Shown: one piece after another, positions 1 to 9,081 of the stretch | Layout of the letters: each line of letters opens with the position of its first letter | Numbering within the stretch: position 1 is the stretch's first letter | DNA from: JBGTIS01 sp041745535 | GTDB taxonomy: Bacteria; Bacteroidota; Bacteroidia; Cytophagales; Cyclobacteriaceae | DNA: 64,000 bases | Assembly (NCBI GenBank): GCA_041745535.1 | Contig: JBGTIS010000175.1 | Coordinates: forward strand, 62,001 to 126,000 | Direction: 5' to 3' | Notes under the pieces: model-generated | The model's database searches: none | The model's input: the letters and a program-made list of their open reading frames with translations, nothing else | What the model was told of the DNA's origin: nothing | Program-made: the position numbers and the translations under genes

Positions 1-460
1 TGGCATTTTTGCTACCATGATGCCCGCGCTGGAAATTGTGGGCGCTTTTGCCCAATCTGAAACCGGCACTCAATTGATTACCCATAACACACTTTATTGG
101 GGAACAGGTGTGTTGTCGGGGTTTCTGGATAACGCGCCCACCTATATTAATTTCCTGACAGCGGCCATGGCCTCGCGGCATGCCGATATCGCGGTGGTAC
201 AGGATGTGATTGATTTTGCCCAGGGTACTTTTCCGGATAGTATTCTGGACCTTACCGCCATATCTGTGGCTTCGGTTTTCTTTGGCGCCATGACCTATAT
301 AGGCAATGGACCAAATTTTATGGTAAAATCAATTGCCGAGCAGGTGGGTATCAAAATGCCTTCTTTTTTCGGCTATATCATCAGGTTTTCATTGCCTATT
401 TTGCTCCCAATCCTGATTTTAGTCTGGTTAATATTTTTTGCCACACAGCCTATTACCTAA
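1..460 (+). CDS. Na+/H+ antiporter-like ion transporter, C-terminal part
   Basis: The 5' end lies outside the window; the reading frame is open from base 2 through to the stop at 458-460. The visible ~150 residues contain membrane segments and the motifs GFLDNAPTYINFL and FFGAMTYIGNGPNFM, which fit the ion-transporter superfamily (CitMHS_2-type proteins usually annotated as sodium:proton antiporters in Bacteroidota). The protein would sit in the inner membrane; the transported ion cannot be settled from this fragment. The last ~25 residues form a hydrophobic helix. It ends only 10 bp from the convergent recF. Family assignment is by motif memory; substrate is inference. Confidence 0.75.
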   Translation, partial: GIFATMMPALEIVGAFAQSETGTQLITHNTLYWGTGVLSGFLDNAPTYINFLTAAMASRHADIAVVQDVIDFAQGTFPDSILDLTAISVASVFFGAMTYIGNGPNFMVKSIAEQVGIKMPSFFGYIIRFSLPILLPILILVWLIFFATQPIT

Positions 461-470
461 ATTTTTATTA

Positions 471-1577
471 TTACAGCTCAGCACTGGTTATCCCATTCTT
501 TATGTACACAATTTGTTTTTCCACGTCTATCGGTCCAAACAATGAAAGGGTTCGTTCCGGACGGGCGTCCGTAATAAATAATTGTCCGAATGTTTTGTCC
601 ACCATCAGTTGGGTTAACTTTTTAATTCTCAGGTCGTCTAGTTTATCAAAAATATCATCTAATAACAAAATAGGTTTGGTTTCTTTCGTGTTTTTTATAA
701 CCTCAAACTGAGCCAGTTTCAGGGCTATTAAAAAAGATTTCTGTTGGCCCTGCGAACCGAATTTCTTAATTGGAAAGCCATCAATTTCGAAAAGATAATC
801 ATCTTTATGGATACCTTTTGAAGTTCTTTGGAGTATCCTGTCTTTCGGGATAGAGTTTTTAAATAATTCAGGGAAATCCGCGGTTTCGTGATCAGACTGG
901 TATTCAATACGAACCAATTCTTTTTTTTCGGAAAGGAAATTATAATGCTTTAAGAAGATGGGCTGGAAATGAGTGTTAAATAATTTTCTCTTTTCGTATA
1001 TTTCATTACCGAGTAGTATCAGAGGATGGTCGTACGATTCAAGCAAATCGTAATCAAAATAATTCCGTTCGGTAAATTGTTTGAGCAGGCTATTCCGCTG
1101 TTTCAGCAGGTAGTTATATTTTAATAATGCTTCCAGGTAAGCGGCATCAATTTGAGAAAGAATGCCATCGAAAAACTTTCTTCTGTTTTCACTGCCTTCC
1201 CGTATAATGTCGGTATCGTTAGGCGCTATCAGCACCACCGGGAATAACCCGATATGTTCATTAATTTTCTCATAATTAATTTTACTGTTCCTCACCTCCT
1301 TTTTCTTTCCCCGTTGCAGGCTAAACTGAACCGTGTAGGCTTCATCCTGTAAATGAAATTCACCCTTTAATGAAAAAAAGTCTGCTCCATGACGGATGTT
1401 GTGAAATTCTTCAGCACTGAATGCGCTTTTAGAAAGAGAAAGGTAATAAATGGCATCTAACAGATTGGTTTTTCCACTTCCATTTTCACCAACCAGGCAG
1501 TTGATCTGATCTGAAAAATTCAAATTAAGATTTTCGTAGTTTTTAAAATTAAGTAATCCTATTTTTTCAAGCCACAT
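471..1577 (-). CDS. recF: DNA replication and repair protein RecF
   Basis: A 368-residue SMC-like ATPase that loads RecA at single-strand gaps during recombinational repair. The Walker A motif GENGSGKT is at residues 30-37, the ABC-type signature region FGSQGQQKS lies near residue 275, and the Walker B/D-loop LLLDDIFDKLDD follows. Length matches the family. It is divergent from pdhA, with 94 bp between the starts. In many Bacteroidota recF sits next to a DUF721/dciA gene; here that gene is about 4 kb away (5746-6066) with four unrelated genes between. Confidence 0.95.
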   Translation of the reverse strand: MWLEKIGLLNFKNYENLNLNFSDQINCLVGENGSGKTNLLDAIYYLSLSKSAFSAEEFHNIRHGADFFSLKGEFHLQDEAYTVQFSLQRGKKKEVRNSKINYEKINEHIGLFPVVLIAPNDTDIIREGSENRRKFFDGILSQIDAAYLEALLKYNYLLKQRNSLLKQFTERNYFDYDLLESYDHPLILLGNEIYEKRKLFNTHFQPIFLKHYNFLSEKKELVRIEYQSDHETADFPELFKNSIPKDRILQRTSKGIHKDDYLFEIDGFPIKKFGSQGQQKSFLIALKLAQFEVIKNTKETKPILLLDDIFDKLDDLRIKKLTQLMVDKTFGQLFITDARPERTLSLFGPIDVEKQIVYIKNGITSAEL

Positions 1578-1671
1578 TGGTCAAATGTTGAATGTTTTTA
1601 CTTATTTTGCGGTTGTAAAAATGAACTCCAGAAAAATTATTTTACCGAAATTTCCATATAATTAGTATACA

Positions 1672-2715
1672 ATGGCAGTAAATACAAAAGAAAAAGCTAA
1701 AGTAAAAGAAAAGTCCGGCTCCAAGAAAAAAGAATTTTCAAAAGAAACCTATATGTGGTGGTTTGAAACCATGTACCTGATGCGGCGATTTGAAGAAAAG
1801 GCAGGGCAACAATATGGCAGACAAAAGATCAGAGGATTTTGCCATTTATACATTGGGCAGGAAGCCTGTGCCGCCGGAAGTGTTTCCGCATTGGAAGAAG
1901 GTGATAAATACATAACTGCCTACCGCGACCATGCGCATCCTATCGCCCTGGGTTCAGATCCGAAAGCGATTATGGCTGAGTTGTTTGCCAAATCTACAGG
2001 TATTTCCAAAGGTAAAGGAGGCTCTATGCATATGTTTGATAAAGAGCGGCATTTTTTCGGCGGACATGGTATTGTAGGCGGCCAAATTCCCTTAGGCATT
2101 GGAATTGCCTTTGCCGAGCAATATAAGAAAACAAAAAACCTTAGCGTTACCTATATGGGCGATGGTGCCGTGCGGCAGGGTGCTTTTCACGAATCATTAA
2201 ACCTGGCCATGATGTACAAATTGCCCTGTATATTTGTGATAGAAAATAATGGATACGCAATGGGAACCTCAGTGGCACGATCCAGTAATGTAGTAGATTT
2301 ATTTACTTTGGGAGAAGCTTATGACATGCCTTCGTTCCCGGTTGATGCCATGTCGGTTGAAAATGTGCACCATGCAATGGCTGAAGCGGCAGAACGAGCC
2401 CGAAAAGGCGATGGCCCCACTTTGCTGGAATTCAGAACGTACCGGTACAAAGGCCATTCTATGTCGGATCCGGCAAAATACCGCACCAAAGATGAACTGG
2501 AAACCTACAAAAGCGCCGACCCCATTGAAAACGTACGCAAATCTATTGTTTCTAAAAAATTCGCTACCGATAAAGAATTGGATGAAATTGTAAATCAGAC
2601 CAATCAACAGGTGGATGAAGCCATACAATTTGCTGATGAATCGCCATTTCCTGATCCTGCTGAGGCGCTGAAAGACGTTTATGTACAAAAAGATTATCCT
2701 TATATTTTAGATTAA
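1672..2715 (+). CDS. pdhA: Pyruvate dehydrogenase E1 component, alpha subunit
   Basis: A 347-residue thiamine-diphosphate enzyme subunit that decarboxylates pyruvate in the pyruvate dehydrogenase complex. The TPP/Mg-binding motif begins GDGAVRQGAFHESLNLA near residue 163 and ends at ENNGYAMGTS; the loop YRYKGHSMSDPAKYR matches the E1-alpha active-site loop. The N-terminus has a Lys-rich extension of about 20 residues (KEKAKVKEKSGSKKKEF) ahead of the catalytic domain. The E1-beta and E2 genes are not adjacent, which is common in this phylum. The start is the first ATG after an AT-rich leader. Confidence 0.95.
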   Translation: MAVNTKEKAKVKEKSGSKKKEFSKETYMWWFETMYLMRRFEEKAGQQYGRQKIRGFCHLYIGQEACAAGSVSALEEGDKYITAYRDHAHPIALGSDPKAIMAELFAKSTGISKGKGGSMHMFDKERHFFGGHGIVGGQIPLGIGIAFAEQYKKTKNLSVTYMGDGAVRQGAFHESLNLAMMYKLPCIFVIENNGYAMGTSVARSSNVVDLFTLGEAYDMPSFPVDAMSVENVHHAMAEAAERARKGDGPTLLEFRTYRYKGHSMSDPAKYRTKDELETYKSADPIENVRKSIVSKKFATDKELDEIVNQTNQQVDEAIQFADESPFPDPAEALKDVYVQKDYPYILD

Positions 2716-2771
2716 ACATAATAAATTTGTTCGTTGTGGGTTTTGCGGCTCTAAATTGCAAAGATCTTTTT

Positions 2772-2800
2772 TTTTGTTGAAAATATTTATTGTAAATTTG
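2772..2800 (+). promoter_or_regulatory. Bacteroidota-type promoter for the TPR protein gene
   Basis: A -7 box TAAATTTG (2793-2800) matches TAnnTTTG, with a TTG at 2774-2776 sixteen bases upstream as the -33 element. The start codon at 2820 is 20 bp downstream. Assignment rests on the known Bacteroidota sigma-ABfr consensus. Confidence 0.6.
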
Positions 2801-2819
2801 CAGCCTTAAAATAAAAAAA

Positions 2820-3545
2820 ATGGCTAATAGAGTAAAAGGTGGTAAAGTAAAGCCAAAATCAGAGGGGCATCACAACGAGTTGTTAGAAAACCCCGAAGCA
2901 ATCAGAGAAAAGTTTTCTCAAACGGAATCATTTTTTAAAAGTCACACGAAACTGGTCCTGATTGTAGGTGGCATTGTGGCAGTGGCCATTGCCGGCGTGT
3001 TTGGTTTCAAATATTATGAAAGCAAACAGAATCAGACCGCACAGGTCGAAATGTTTCAGGCTGTATATTATTTTGAGACTGACAGCCTGGATAAAGCCCT
3101 GAATGGTGATGGTAACAACTATGGGTTTCTGGAAATTATTGATAACTACAGTTTCACCGATGCGGCTAACCTGGCTTCCTATTATGCCGGTGTAACCTAT
3201 CTTAAGAAAGGCGACTATCAGAACGCGATCGATTATCTTAACGATTTTGGTGCTGATGATGAATTGGTGCAGGCGCGTGCCTATAGCCTGATTGGCGATG
3301 CTAATATGCAACTGGAGCGTTATCAGGAGGCCATTGATTATTATCAGAAAGCTGCTGATTATAATCCCAATGAATTCTTTTCTCCACAATATCTGATGAA
3401 AGCCGCAATAGCCTACGAAGCAACTGAAAATTACCAAGGCGCCCTTCAAATGTATGACAGAATTATTGACGAGTTTCCTCAGTCAGCGGAATTTCAGGAT
3501 GCACAAAAAGAAAAGATGCGTGTACAGGGATTGACAGCCCAGTAG
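2820..3545 (+). CDS. Membrane-anchored tetratricopeptide repeat protein
   Basis: A 241-residue protein. A cytoplasmic N-terminal stretch of ~40 residues is followed by one transmembrane helix at about residues 42-62 (LVLIVGGIVAVAIAGVFGF) and then a TPR-type helical region (residues ~100-235) with repeats such as AYSLIGDANMQLERYQEAIDYYQKAADYNP. The topology resembles YfgM/YbgF-like ancillary proteins, with the TPR part outside the membrane. It is followed by a strong terminator, then ribH. The partner is unknown; a role in envelope protein assembly is inference only. Confidence 0.8.
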   Translation: MANRVKGGKVKPKSEGHHNELLENPEAIREKFSQTESFFKSHTKLVLIVGGIVAVAIAGVFGFKYYESKQNQTAQVEMFQAVYYFETDSLDKALNGDGNNYGFLEIIDNYSFTDAANLASYYAGVTYLKKGDYQNAIDYLNDFGADDELVQARAYSLIGDANMQLERYQEAIDYYQKAADYNPNEFFSPQYLMKAAIAYEATENYQGALQMYDRIIDEFPQSAEFQDAQKEKMRVQGLTAQ

Positions 3546-3585
3546 CCGCAAACTCAATTATTTTCCTTTTTTATAAGGTGTAAGT

Positions 3586-3627
3586 GGATAAGGACTGCGG
3601 TTTTACCTGATGTTCTTATCCTTTTTT
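3586..3627 (+). terminator. Rho-independent terminator after the TPR gene
   Basis: A 10-bp stem, GGATAAGGAC (3586-3595) against GTTCTTATCC (3612-3621) with one G-U pair and a 16-nt loop, followed by TTTTTT. Confidence 0.85.
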
Positions 3628-3680
3628 GTTTTTTTATATAACAAACTTCAACCAAACCCAACCTTATTTGTTAATTAAAT

Positions 3681-4172
3681 ATGGCCACTTCCTTAAAGAA
3701 TCTGAGTGATTACGAACCTGCTGAATTGCCTGATATTTCACAAAAAACATTTGCCATCGTCGTATCAGCCTGGAATAAGGAAATTACAGAAGCCTTGTTT
3801 TTGGGTGCCCGCGATACTTTAATAAAAAACGGAGCCAATAATAATAAGATTCTGGTTCGGCAGGTGCCTGGAAGTTTTGAGTTAACCTTAGGTGCCCAAT
3901 GGATGGCTGCTCACGCATCGGTGGATGCTGTGATCTGCCTGGGTTGTGTAATAAAAGGCGAAACTCCGCATTCCGATTACATTTGCCATTCGGTGGCACA
4001 GGGTTTAAAAGATGTGGCTTTAAAATACGATAAACCAGTTATTTTTGGCGTATTAACGCCGCTCAGTATAGAACAGGCAAAAGACAGAGCGGGGGGTAAA
4101 CATGGCAACAAAGGCGATGAAGCTGCTGTAACCGCCATACAACTATTGGGTTTTGATCGTGATCTGGTTTAA
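3681..4172 (+). CDS. ribH: 6,7-dimethyl-8-ribityllumazine synthase
   Basis: A 163-residue enzyme that condenses 5-amino-6-ribitylaminouracil with 3,4-dihydroxy-2-butanone 4-phosphate in riboflavin synthesis. Family motifs seen: VVSAWNKEIT (substrate-stacking aromatic), PGSFELTLGA, GCVIKGETPHSDYICHSV (with the conserved catalytic-region histidines) and GVLTPLSIEQAKDRAGG. The length is typical of subunits that form icosahedral or pentameric assemblies. The first ATG gives a 20-residue tail before the fold starts. No FMN riboswitch is visible in the 135-bp gap upstream. Confidence 0.96.
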   Translation: MATSLKNLSDYEPAELPDISQKTFAIVVSAWNKEITEALFLGARDTLIKNGANNNKILVRQVPGSFELTLGAQWMAAHASVDAVICLGCVIKGETPHSDYICHSVAQGLKDVALKYDKPVIFGVLTPLSIEQAKDRAGGKHGNKGDEAAVTAIQLLGFDRDLV

Positions 4173-4223
4173 AAATCAAATTTTCTGTAAGCAAGATTTA
4201 TTATTTTATTGAATTAGGAAAAA

Positions 4224-5543
4224 ATGAAAGTACTGAAATTTGGAGGAACTTCGGTAGGAAAACCTGAAAGAATGCAACAGGTGGCAAAACTGGTAAATGC
4301 TGATAATTTGCCAAAATTTGTTGTGTTATCCGCACTTTCCGGAACTACCAACATCTTAGTAGAAATAAATCATTCTCTTGCTAATGGGAATAAAAATGTT
4401 GCTGCCAAGGCCATAGACAACCTGAAAGGAAAGTATTTGGAATTTTCTGAGGAGTTGTTACAGGAAGAAAAATATAAAAATAAGGGAATTGCCATAATTG
4501 ATGAGCATTTTGGCCTGCTCGAAAGCTTTATCCACGTACCCTTTTCTCCTTTGGTCGAAAAAGAAATTCTGGCTCAGGGAGAACTATTATCAACCAAACT
4601 TTTTCTGGAATATCTGCTTGAAAAAAAATATACGGCTGTGCTGCTTCCTGCCCTTGATTTTATGCGACTGGATGAAGAGCGGGAACCGGACACAAACTTC
4701 ATTAACCAGAAGTTGAACAAAATAATGAATGCCCAAACAGGAAAAACCATTTACCTGACCCAGGGCTATATTTGCCGGAATAAATTGGGCGAGGTCGACA
4801 ACTTGCAAAGAGGTGGAAGCGATTATACCGCATCACTGATTGGGGCTGCCATCAAAGCTCAGGAAATTCAAATCTGGACTGATATCGACGGAATGCACAA
4901 CAACGATCCTCGTATAGTAGATAGAACTGTTCCTGTGGCAGAGCTTTCGTTTGAAGAGGCAGCCGAACTGGCCTATTTTGGCGCTAAAATTCTACATCCT
5001 TATACCATCCGGCCTGCTCAAAAGGCCAATATTCCGGTTCGCTTGTTAAACACCATGCAGCCTGAGGCGCCGGGCACCATCATTTCTGATAAAAAAGGAG
5101 GTACGGAGATTAAAGCAGTTGCCGCCAAAGACGGGATTACGGCCATTAAAATTAAATCCTCGCGCATGCTGCTGGCTTATGGGTTTCTTTGTAAAATTTT
5201 TGGGATTTTCGAGCGGTATCAAACCCCCATCGATATGATTACTACTTCTGAAGTGGCTGTTACCCTCACCATTGATGATGAAAAGCAGATCGACAACATA
5301 CTGAGAGAAATAAAACATTATGGCGAGGTTGAGGTAGACAGAGACCAGACCATTATTTGTATTGTGGGGAACATGCTGGTAAATAAGCGTGGCGTTGTAA
5401 AAAGAGTAATTAATGCTTTTGGCGATTTGCCTATCCGAATGGTTTCGTATGGAGGCAGTCATTATAATATTTCAGTGCTGGTAGATAGTAGCCTGAAAAC
5501 CGAAGCGCTAACCTTACTCAACAAAGGGTTGTTCTCACTTTAA
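4224..5543 (+). CDS. lysC: Aspartate kinase (aspartokinase III type)
   Basis: A 439-residue monofunctional aspartokinase making aspartyl-phosphate for the lysine, threonine and methionine pathways. The N-terminal kinase signature KFGGTSVGKPERM starts at residue 5; QRGGSDYTASLIGAAI and WTDIDGMHNNDPRIV are the nucleotide- and aspartate-binding motifs. Residues ~300-439 form two ACT domains, which normally give feedback control by lysine. The protein is not fused to homoserine dehydrogenase. It starts 52 bp after ribH with no terminator between them, so co-transcription is possible. Confidence 0.95.
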   Translation: MKVLKFGGTSVGKPERMQQVAKLVNADNLPKFVVLSALSGTTNILVEINHSLANGNKNVAAKAIDNLKGKYLEFSEELLQEEKYKNKGIAIIDEHFGLLESFIHVPFSPLVEKEILAQGELLSTKLFLEYLLEKKYTAVLLPALDFMRLDEEREPDTNFINQKLNKIMNAQTGKTIYLTQGYICRNKLGEVDNLQRGGSDYTASLIGAAIKAQEIQIWTDIDGMHNNDPRIVDRTVPVAELSFEEAAELAYFGAKILHPYTIRPAQKANIPVRLLNTMQPEAPGTIISDKKGGTEIKAVAAKDGITAIKIKSSRMLLAYGFLCKIFGIFERYQTPIDMITTSEVAVTLTIDDEKQIDNILREIKHYGEVEVDRDQTIICIVGNMLVNKRGVVKRVINAFGDLPIRMVSYGGSHYNISVLVDSSLKTEALTLLNKGLFSL

Positions 5544-5607
5544 TTGCCAATCATTTTTTAATTCACTGGATCTTTAAAACCGGATGGGCTTGGTTGTAAA
5601 GATTTTA

Positions 5608-5636
5608 TTTGGCTTATAAATGATACTTTATGTTTG
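5608..5636 (+). promoter_or_regulatory. Promoter for the DUF721/DciA gene
   Basis: TTTG at 5608-5611 and TATGTTTG at 5629-5636 (TAnnTTTG) are separated by 17 bp. The expected start point near 5643 gives a leader of about 100 nt before the ATG at 5746. Confidence 0.55.
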
Positions 5637-5745
5637 AATTTTTCTTAACTTAATAACAAAACATTTTTCAGCTCTCATACTTCTTTTCAAAGTAAATCAT
5701 CATTCGGCTTTTTAATTACTTTGGCTCTCATTTTTAAATGCTTTT

Positions 5746-6066
5746 ATGAAAAAAAAGGATTCAGATCGGTACAATGCCAGAAAATCGGATACTTCAACAG
5801 TAGGGGAGGCCATGAATGAGTTGCTAAATGCATATAAATTAAAAAACCGGTTTGAACAAACCCAACTGATCAATTCCTGGGAAAGATTAATGGGCGAACC
5901 CATTGCCCGCCGAACGGATAACCTTTATATCAGAGACAGAAAATTATATGTGAAGTTAAATTCGGCAGCATTGAAACAGGAGCTGAACATGTCTAAATCC
6001 AAAATATTATCCATATTTCTTAAGGAATTTGGGGAAGTAATTGTGGAGGATGTAGTTTTTTTGTAG
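5746..6066 (+). CDS. DUF721/DciA-family protein
   Basis: A 106-residue protein of the DUF721 family. DciA-type members help load or recruit the replicative DnaB helicase in bacteria lacking DnaC. The signature region is LINSWERLMGEPIARRTDNL followed by LYVKLNSAALKQEL. The N-terminal ~25 residues are charged and probably disordered. The short size is usual for Bacteroidota members. Upstream genes point the same way but a promoter of its own is present. It ends 21 bp from the convergent RsbW-like gene. The helicase-loader role is inferred from family knowledge. Confidence 0.85.
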   Translation: MKKKDSDRYNARKSDTSTVGEAMNELLNAYKLKNRFEQTQLINSWERLMGEPIARRTDNLYIRDRKLYVKLNSAALKQELNMSKSKILSIFLKEFGEVIVEDVVFL

Positions 6067-6087
6067 GGAAGGGAAATTACAGAAGGC

Positions 6088-6525
6088 TTATTCTTTTTGT
6101 TCTTTGATGGGGATAAACTTGTGAAGCCTGCACACATTTAATTTTTTATTGGCATCATAATCAAATTCAATCAGGTCCATTATTCGCTTCACCAAAAGAA
6201 TGCCTAAACCACCTTTGCGTTTCTGCTTGATAATATGCTCCAGTTGTGGATCTTTATATTCCAGAATGTTGAAAGCTTTTCCCTGATCAAATATTTCAAA
6301 GGTAATTCCTTCGTCGTTTTCAATGGTGATAGAAAGTTCTAATTTTTTTTCGGCGTTGCAATGGTGAGAATGAATCATTAGGTTGGCACACATTTCGTCA
6401 ACGGCTAATACCAACTGGCATTTGTCAACTTCAGAAATAGAATAATTATCCAGGGTTTGTTGTATAAATTGACGGATACTCTGAAGTTTGTTTTTAGAAC
6501 AACCTACTTTAAATTTATAATTCAT
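6088..6525 (-). CDS. RsbW-like serine kinase / anti-sigma factor (HATPase_c_2)
   Basis: A 145-residue GHKL ATPase of the anti-sigma/serine-kinase class. The N box DEMCANLMIHSHH (residues ~48-60), G1 box FDQGKAF and G2 box KGGLGILLVKRI are all present. It is the last gene of a three-gene operon and overlaps the STAS gene by 11 nt (ATG AAT TAT AA), implying translational coupling and fixed stoichiometry. In the known paradigm it would phosphorylate the STAS protein or hold a sigma factor or other target. No sigma factor gene lies nearby, so the target is unknown. Confidence 0.9.
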   Translation of the reverse strand: MNYKFKVGCSKNKLQSIRQFIQQTLDNYSISEVDKCQLVLAVDEMCANLMIHSHHCNAEKKLELSITIENDEGITFEIFDQGKAFNILEYKDPQLEHIIKQKRKGGLGILLVKRIMDLIEFDYDANKKLNVCRLHKFIPIKEQKE

Positions 6526-6859
6526 CTGTCAGAACCTTTGCCTTCTCTTCAGTATCGGTAATTGAAAGAATTTTGTGCAAACCTAATATCTCAAAAACTT
6601 TGTAAACTTTTTCACTCATATTAAATAAAACAAGTTTAATATTTTTTGATTCAATTTCATCAATGTACGAAATAAATACACCCAAACCAGCCGAAGAAAT
6701 GTACTGCAGGTTTTTACAATCTACCAATATTTTTTTGTAACCCGATTGAACAGCTTCCTGAAAAGCTTTATCGAGGTGGATGGAAGAACTGGCATCAACC
6801 TCGCCATTGATAATAATGAGATAGTAATTCTCAATAAATTCTGCTGTTACGGTTACCAT
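6515..6859 (-). CDS. STAS-domain anti-sigma factor antagonist (RsbV/SpoIIAA-like)
   Basis: A 114-residue single STAS domain. The conserved phosphoacceptor serine lies in YISSAGLGVFISY (residues ~53-65), preceded by the typical ILVDCKNLQ strand. In partner switching, the unphosphorylated form binds the RsbW-like kinase and frees its target; the PP2C phosphatase encoded upstream would dephosphorylate it. It starts 30 nt after the phosphatase gene and overlaps the kinase gene. Confidence 0.92.
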   Translation of the reverse strand: MVTVTAEFIENYYLIIINGEVDASSSIHLDKAFQEAVQSGYKKILVDCKNLQYISSAGLGVFISYIDEIESKNIKLVLFNMSEKVYKVFEILGLHKILSITDTEEKAKVLTDEL

Positions 6860-6889
6860 AGTGTAATATACGCTGGCTGATTTAATTGG

Positions 6890-8977
6890 TTATTTAAACT
6901 TTATGATTACAATTGTATAGTCGTCATCCAGTACTTTCTGACCACAAAATTCAAATACGGCCTGAATCAGGGTTTGTTTCAGATCATTGGGCTCCAGGGC
7001 AGCATTTTTGTTTAACAGGCATTGCAGCCTTTCGTAGCCAAATTGTTCATTTTGCTCGTTGGTAGCCTCAGTAATACCATCGGTATACAACACAATTACA
7101 TCATCGGATTGATATGAAATTTTGATGACTTCCACATATTTTTCGAAAGTAACATCCCGAATAATACCCAATCCCATTCCTTCTCCTTCAAAATATATGG
7201 CTTCATTCCGGGCATTGCTGTAAAACAAAGTCGGGCAATGACCGGCCCTGGCTATTTCAACAGTGTTATTCTGGGTATTAATGGCCAGTACAGTAGCTGT
7301 AATAAATGAAGATTTCTCCAGGCACCTGCTCAGAGCAGAGTTAGCATGAATCAAAAATTCATCAGGATGAAAATCCAGTTGTACCAGGCTGTGAAATACA
7401 CCCTTCATTTGCGACATGTTGAAGGCAGCGGAAGTTCCTTTTCCTGAAACATCGCCGATGGCGATAATAAATTTTTGCGTATCCACCTGATACATATCAT
7501 AGTAATCGCCACCTACCTGGTCGGCTGCTTCCGAGAAAGCCGTTAATTCAAACGCTTCGTTAAAAATCGGTTTTTTAGGCAGCAGGCTTTTTTGTACCCG
7601 ACTAGCGATTTTAAGCTCCTCCCGGTAACGCTCGTTTTCCAACGTTTCATCCAGTAAATTCAGGTTCTCAATAGAAATACTGGCCTGGGTGGCAAAAGTG
7701 CCCACAATACTTACCATTTCCTTATTAAACCCGTCAGCCACCTCTTTTAAAACCACCAACACCCCTATGGGCAAATGTTTCACAATCAAGGGTATCCATA
7801 ACACTGACCGGTAGCCAGGTGCCTGCAGGGTATCAACGCGTTTGCTATCGAAAAAGCGGCGGTCAGTACCCCTGGAATGGCTACCCGTAATTTTCAACGG
7901 ATCAATGGTGCGCTTATTGGTTTGAAAGTAATGCTGAATATTCTTTACTTCTTCCTTTTCAATATTTCTGGTGAGTAGCAATTGACCATTTTTCTGATCA
8001 TTATTAATTTCTACCCAGGCGGCATCTGCCAGCACAGCCCGAATGGTACTTTCCAGTAAAATTTCATATACCTGATCAACTTTATATCCCTGTTGGGTGG
8101 ATTGGCTTAATCGCTGGAAGTTCATGACTTCTTCCAGTTTTTGTTCAAAAACTGAGGAAGTAGGTAAGTTGAAAAATAGTACCAACAGAGAGAAAATGCA
8201 ATAATTAAGCGCGAAACCAAATGATGCTAAAAGGAAAACATTACGGTCGTAGGGTAAATTGGTTAGGATTTGTTGTTCGTCAGGCGAACTTAACTCAAAT
8301 AAATTTTTAAGCGCGAAACCCAGAAACATACCAATACCCAGTACCAGAAATATACTTTTCCACTTTTTTTTATAGTCTAGGTAGGCAATCCATTTGAGGT
8401 TAATGGATAAGATAATGCCCAGAATCAGCAAGATGGCCAGCGGTAAAATCAGCTGATTTATACTTTCACGGGTAGTAAAAAAATTAAAAAATATGCTGAT
8501 CAGGAGGGTATATTCAAATAACTGCCAGCTATTGATTAGTCGTTTTGATTTCTGATACAGAATAAGCTGTTTCCATACAACGATGGTAGAAACCAGAAAG
8601 GCTATGGACAGCCCCAGAATAATGTTAAAAAAGATGATAAAAAGATAATTATCTTTTTCCAGTCGTGTACCCTCAAGCAGTTGATAAAAAGCCATTACCA
8701 GCAGAAATACAATGGCTGCCAGTAATCCCATTACAAAAACCCTCCACAGCAGGTCGATGAAGTTTATCCTTTCGGCCGACCCGGTTGTTTTATTGTAATA
8801 AAAAAACAGCGAAATAATGAAAATATCAAACAGCAGGTACCTTGCTTCTTCCGGTATGCCAGAGGGCATATTATGCTGGCTTCCAAAGAATACAAGAAGA
8901 TCGGTAACAAGAAGAGCAATCCAGCTTACTATTCCGGAGAATAAAGAAATTTTAATTATCAGACTTCGTTGACGCAT
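6890..8977 (-). CDS. Membrane PP2C phosphatase with GAF domain (RsbU/SpoIIE-like)
   Basis: A 695-residue protein and the first gene of the partner-switching operon. About eight transmembrane helices occupy residues ~5-280, a GAF-like domain spans ~285-445, and a SpoIIE-type PP2C phosphatase domain fills ~460-695 with the metal-binding motifs GGDYYDMYQ and IGDVSGKGTSAA and the late motif LYTDGITEATN. It is expected to dephosphorylate the STAS protein encoded next. The membrane portion presumably senses an unknown signal. The start ATG leaves 104 bp to guaB upstream. Confidence 0.92.
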   Translation of the reverse strand: MRQRSLIIKISLFSGIVSWIALLVTDLLVFFGSQHNMPSGIPEEARYLLFDIFIISLFFYYNKTTGSAERINFIDLLWRVFVMGLLAAIVFLLVMAFYQLLEGTRLEKDNYLFIIFFNIILGLSIAFLVSTIVVWKQLILYQKSKRLINSWQLFEYTLLISIFFNFFTTRESINQLILPLAILLILGIILSINLKWIAYLDYKKKWKSIFLVLGIGMFLGFALKNLFELSSPDEQQILTNLPYDRNVFLLASFGFALNYCIFSLLVLFFNLPTSSVFEQKLEEVMNFQRLSQSTQQGYKVDQVYEILLESTIRAVLADAAWVEINNDQKNGQLLLTRNIEKEEVKNIQHYFQTNKRTIDPLKITGSHSRGTDRRFFDSKRVDTLQAPGYRSVLWIPLIVKHLPIGVLVVLKEVADGFNKEMVSIVGTFATQASISIENLNLLDETLENERYREELKIASRVQKSLLPKKPIFNEAFELTAFSEAADQVGGDYYDMYQVDTQKFIIAIGDVSGKGTSAAFNMSQMKGVFHSLVQLDFHPDEFLIHANSALSRCLEKSSFITATVLAINTQNNTVEIARAGHCPTLFYSNARNEAIYFEGEGMGLGIIRDVTFEKYVEVIKISYQSDDVIVLYTDGITEATNEQNEQFGYERLQCLLNKNAALEPNDLKQTLIQAVFEFCGQKVLDDDYTIVIIKFK

Positions 8978-9081
8978 TTAAAATTATTAGCGGGTAAACA
9001 TACACCAAATGTTTATTTTGTAATAAATTAAATTGTAAGCAAAGAAACTTTCGGTTGCAAAACACCCCATAATAACAATGT

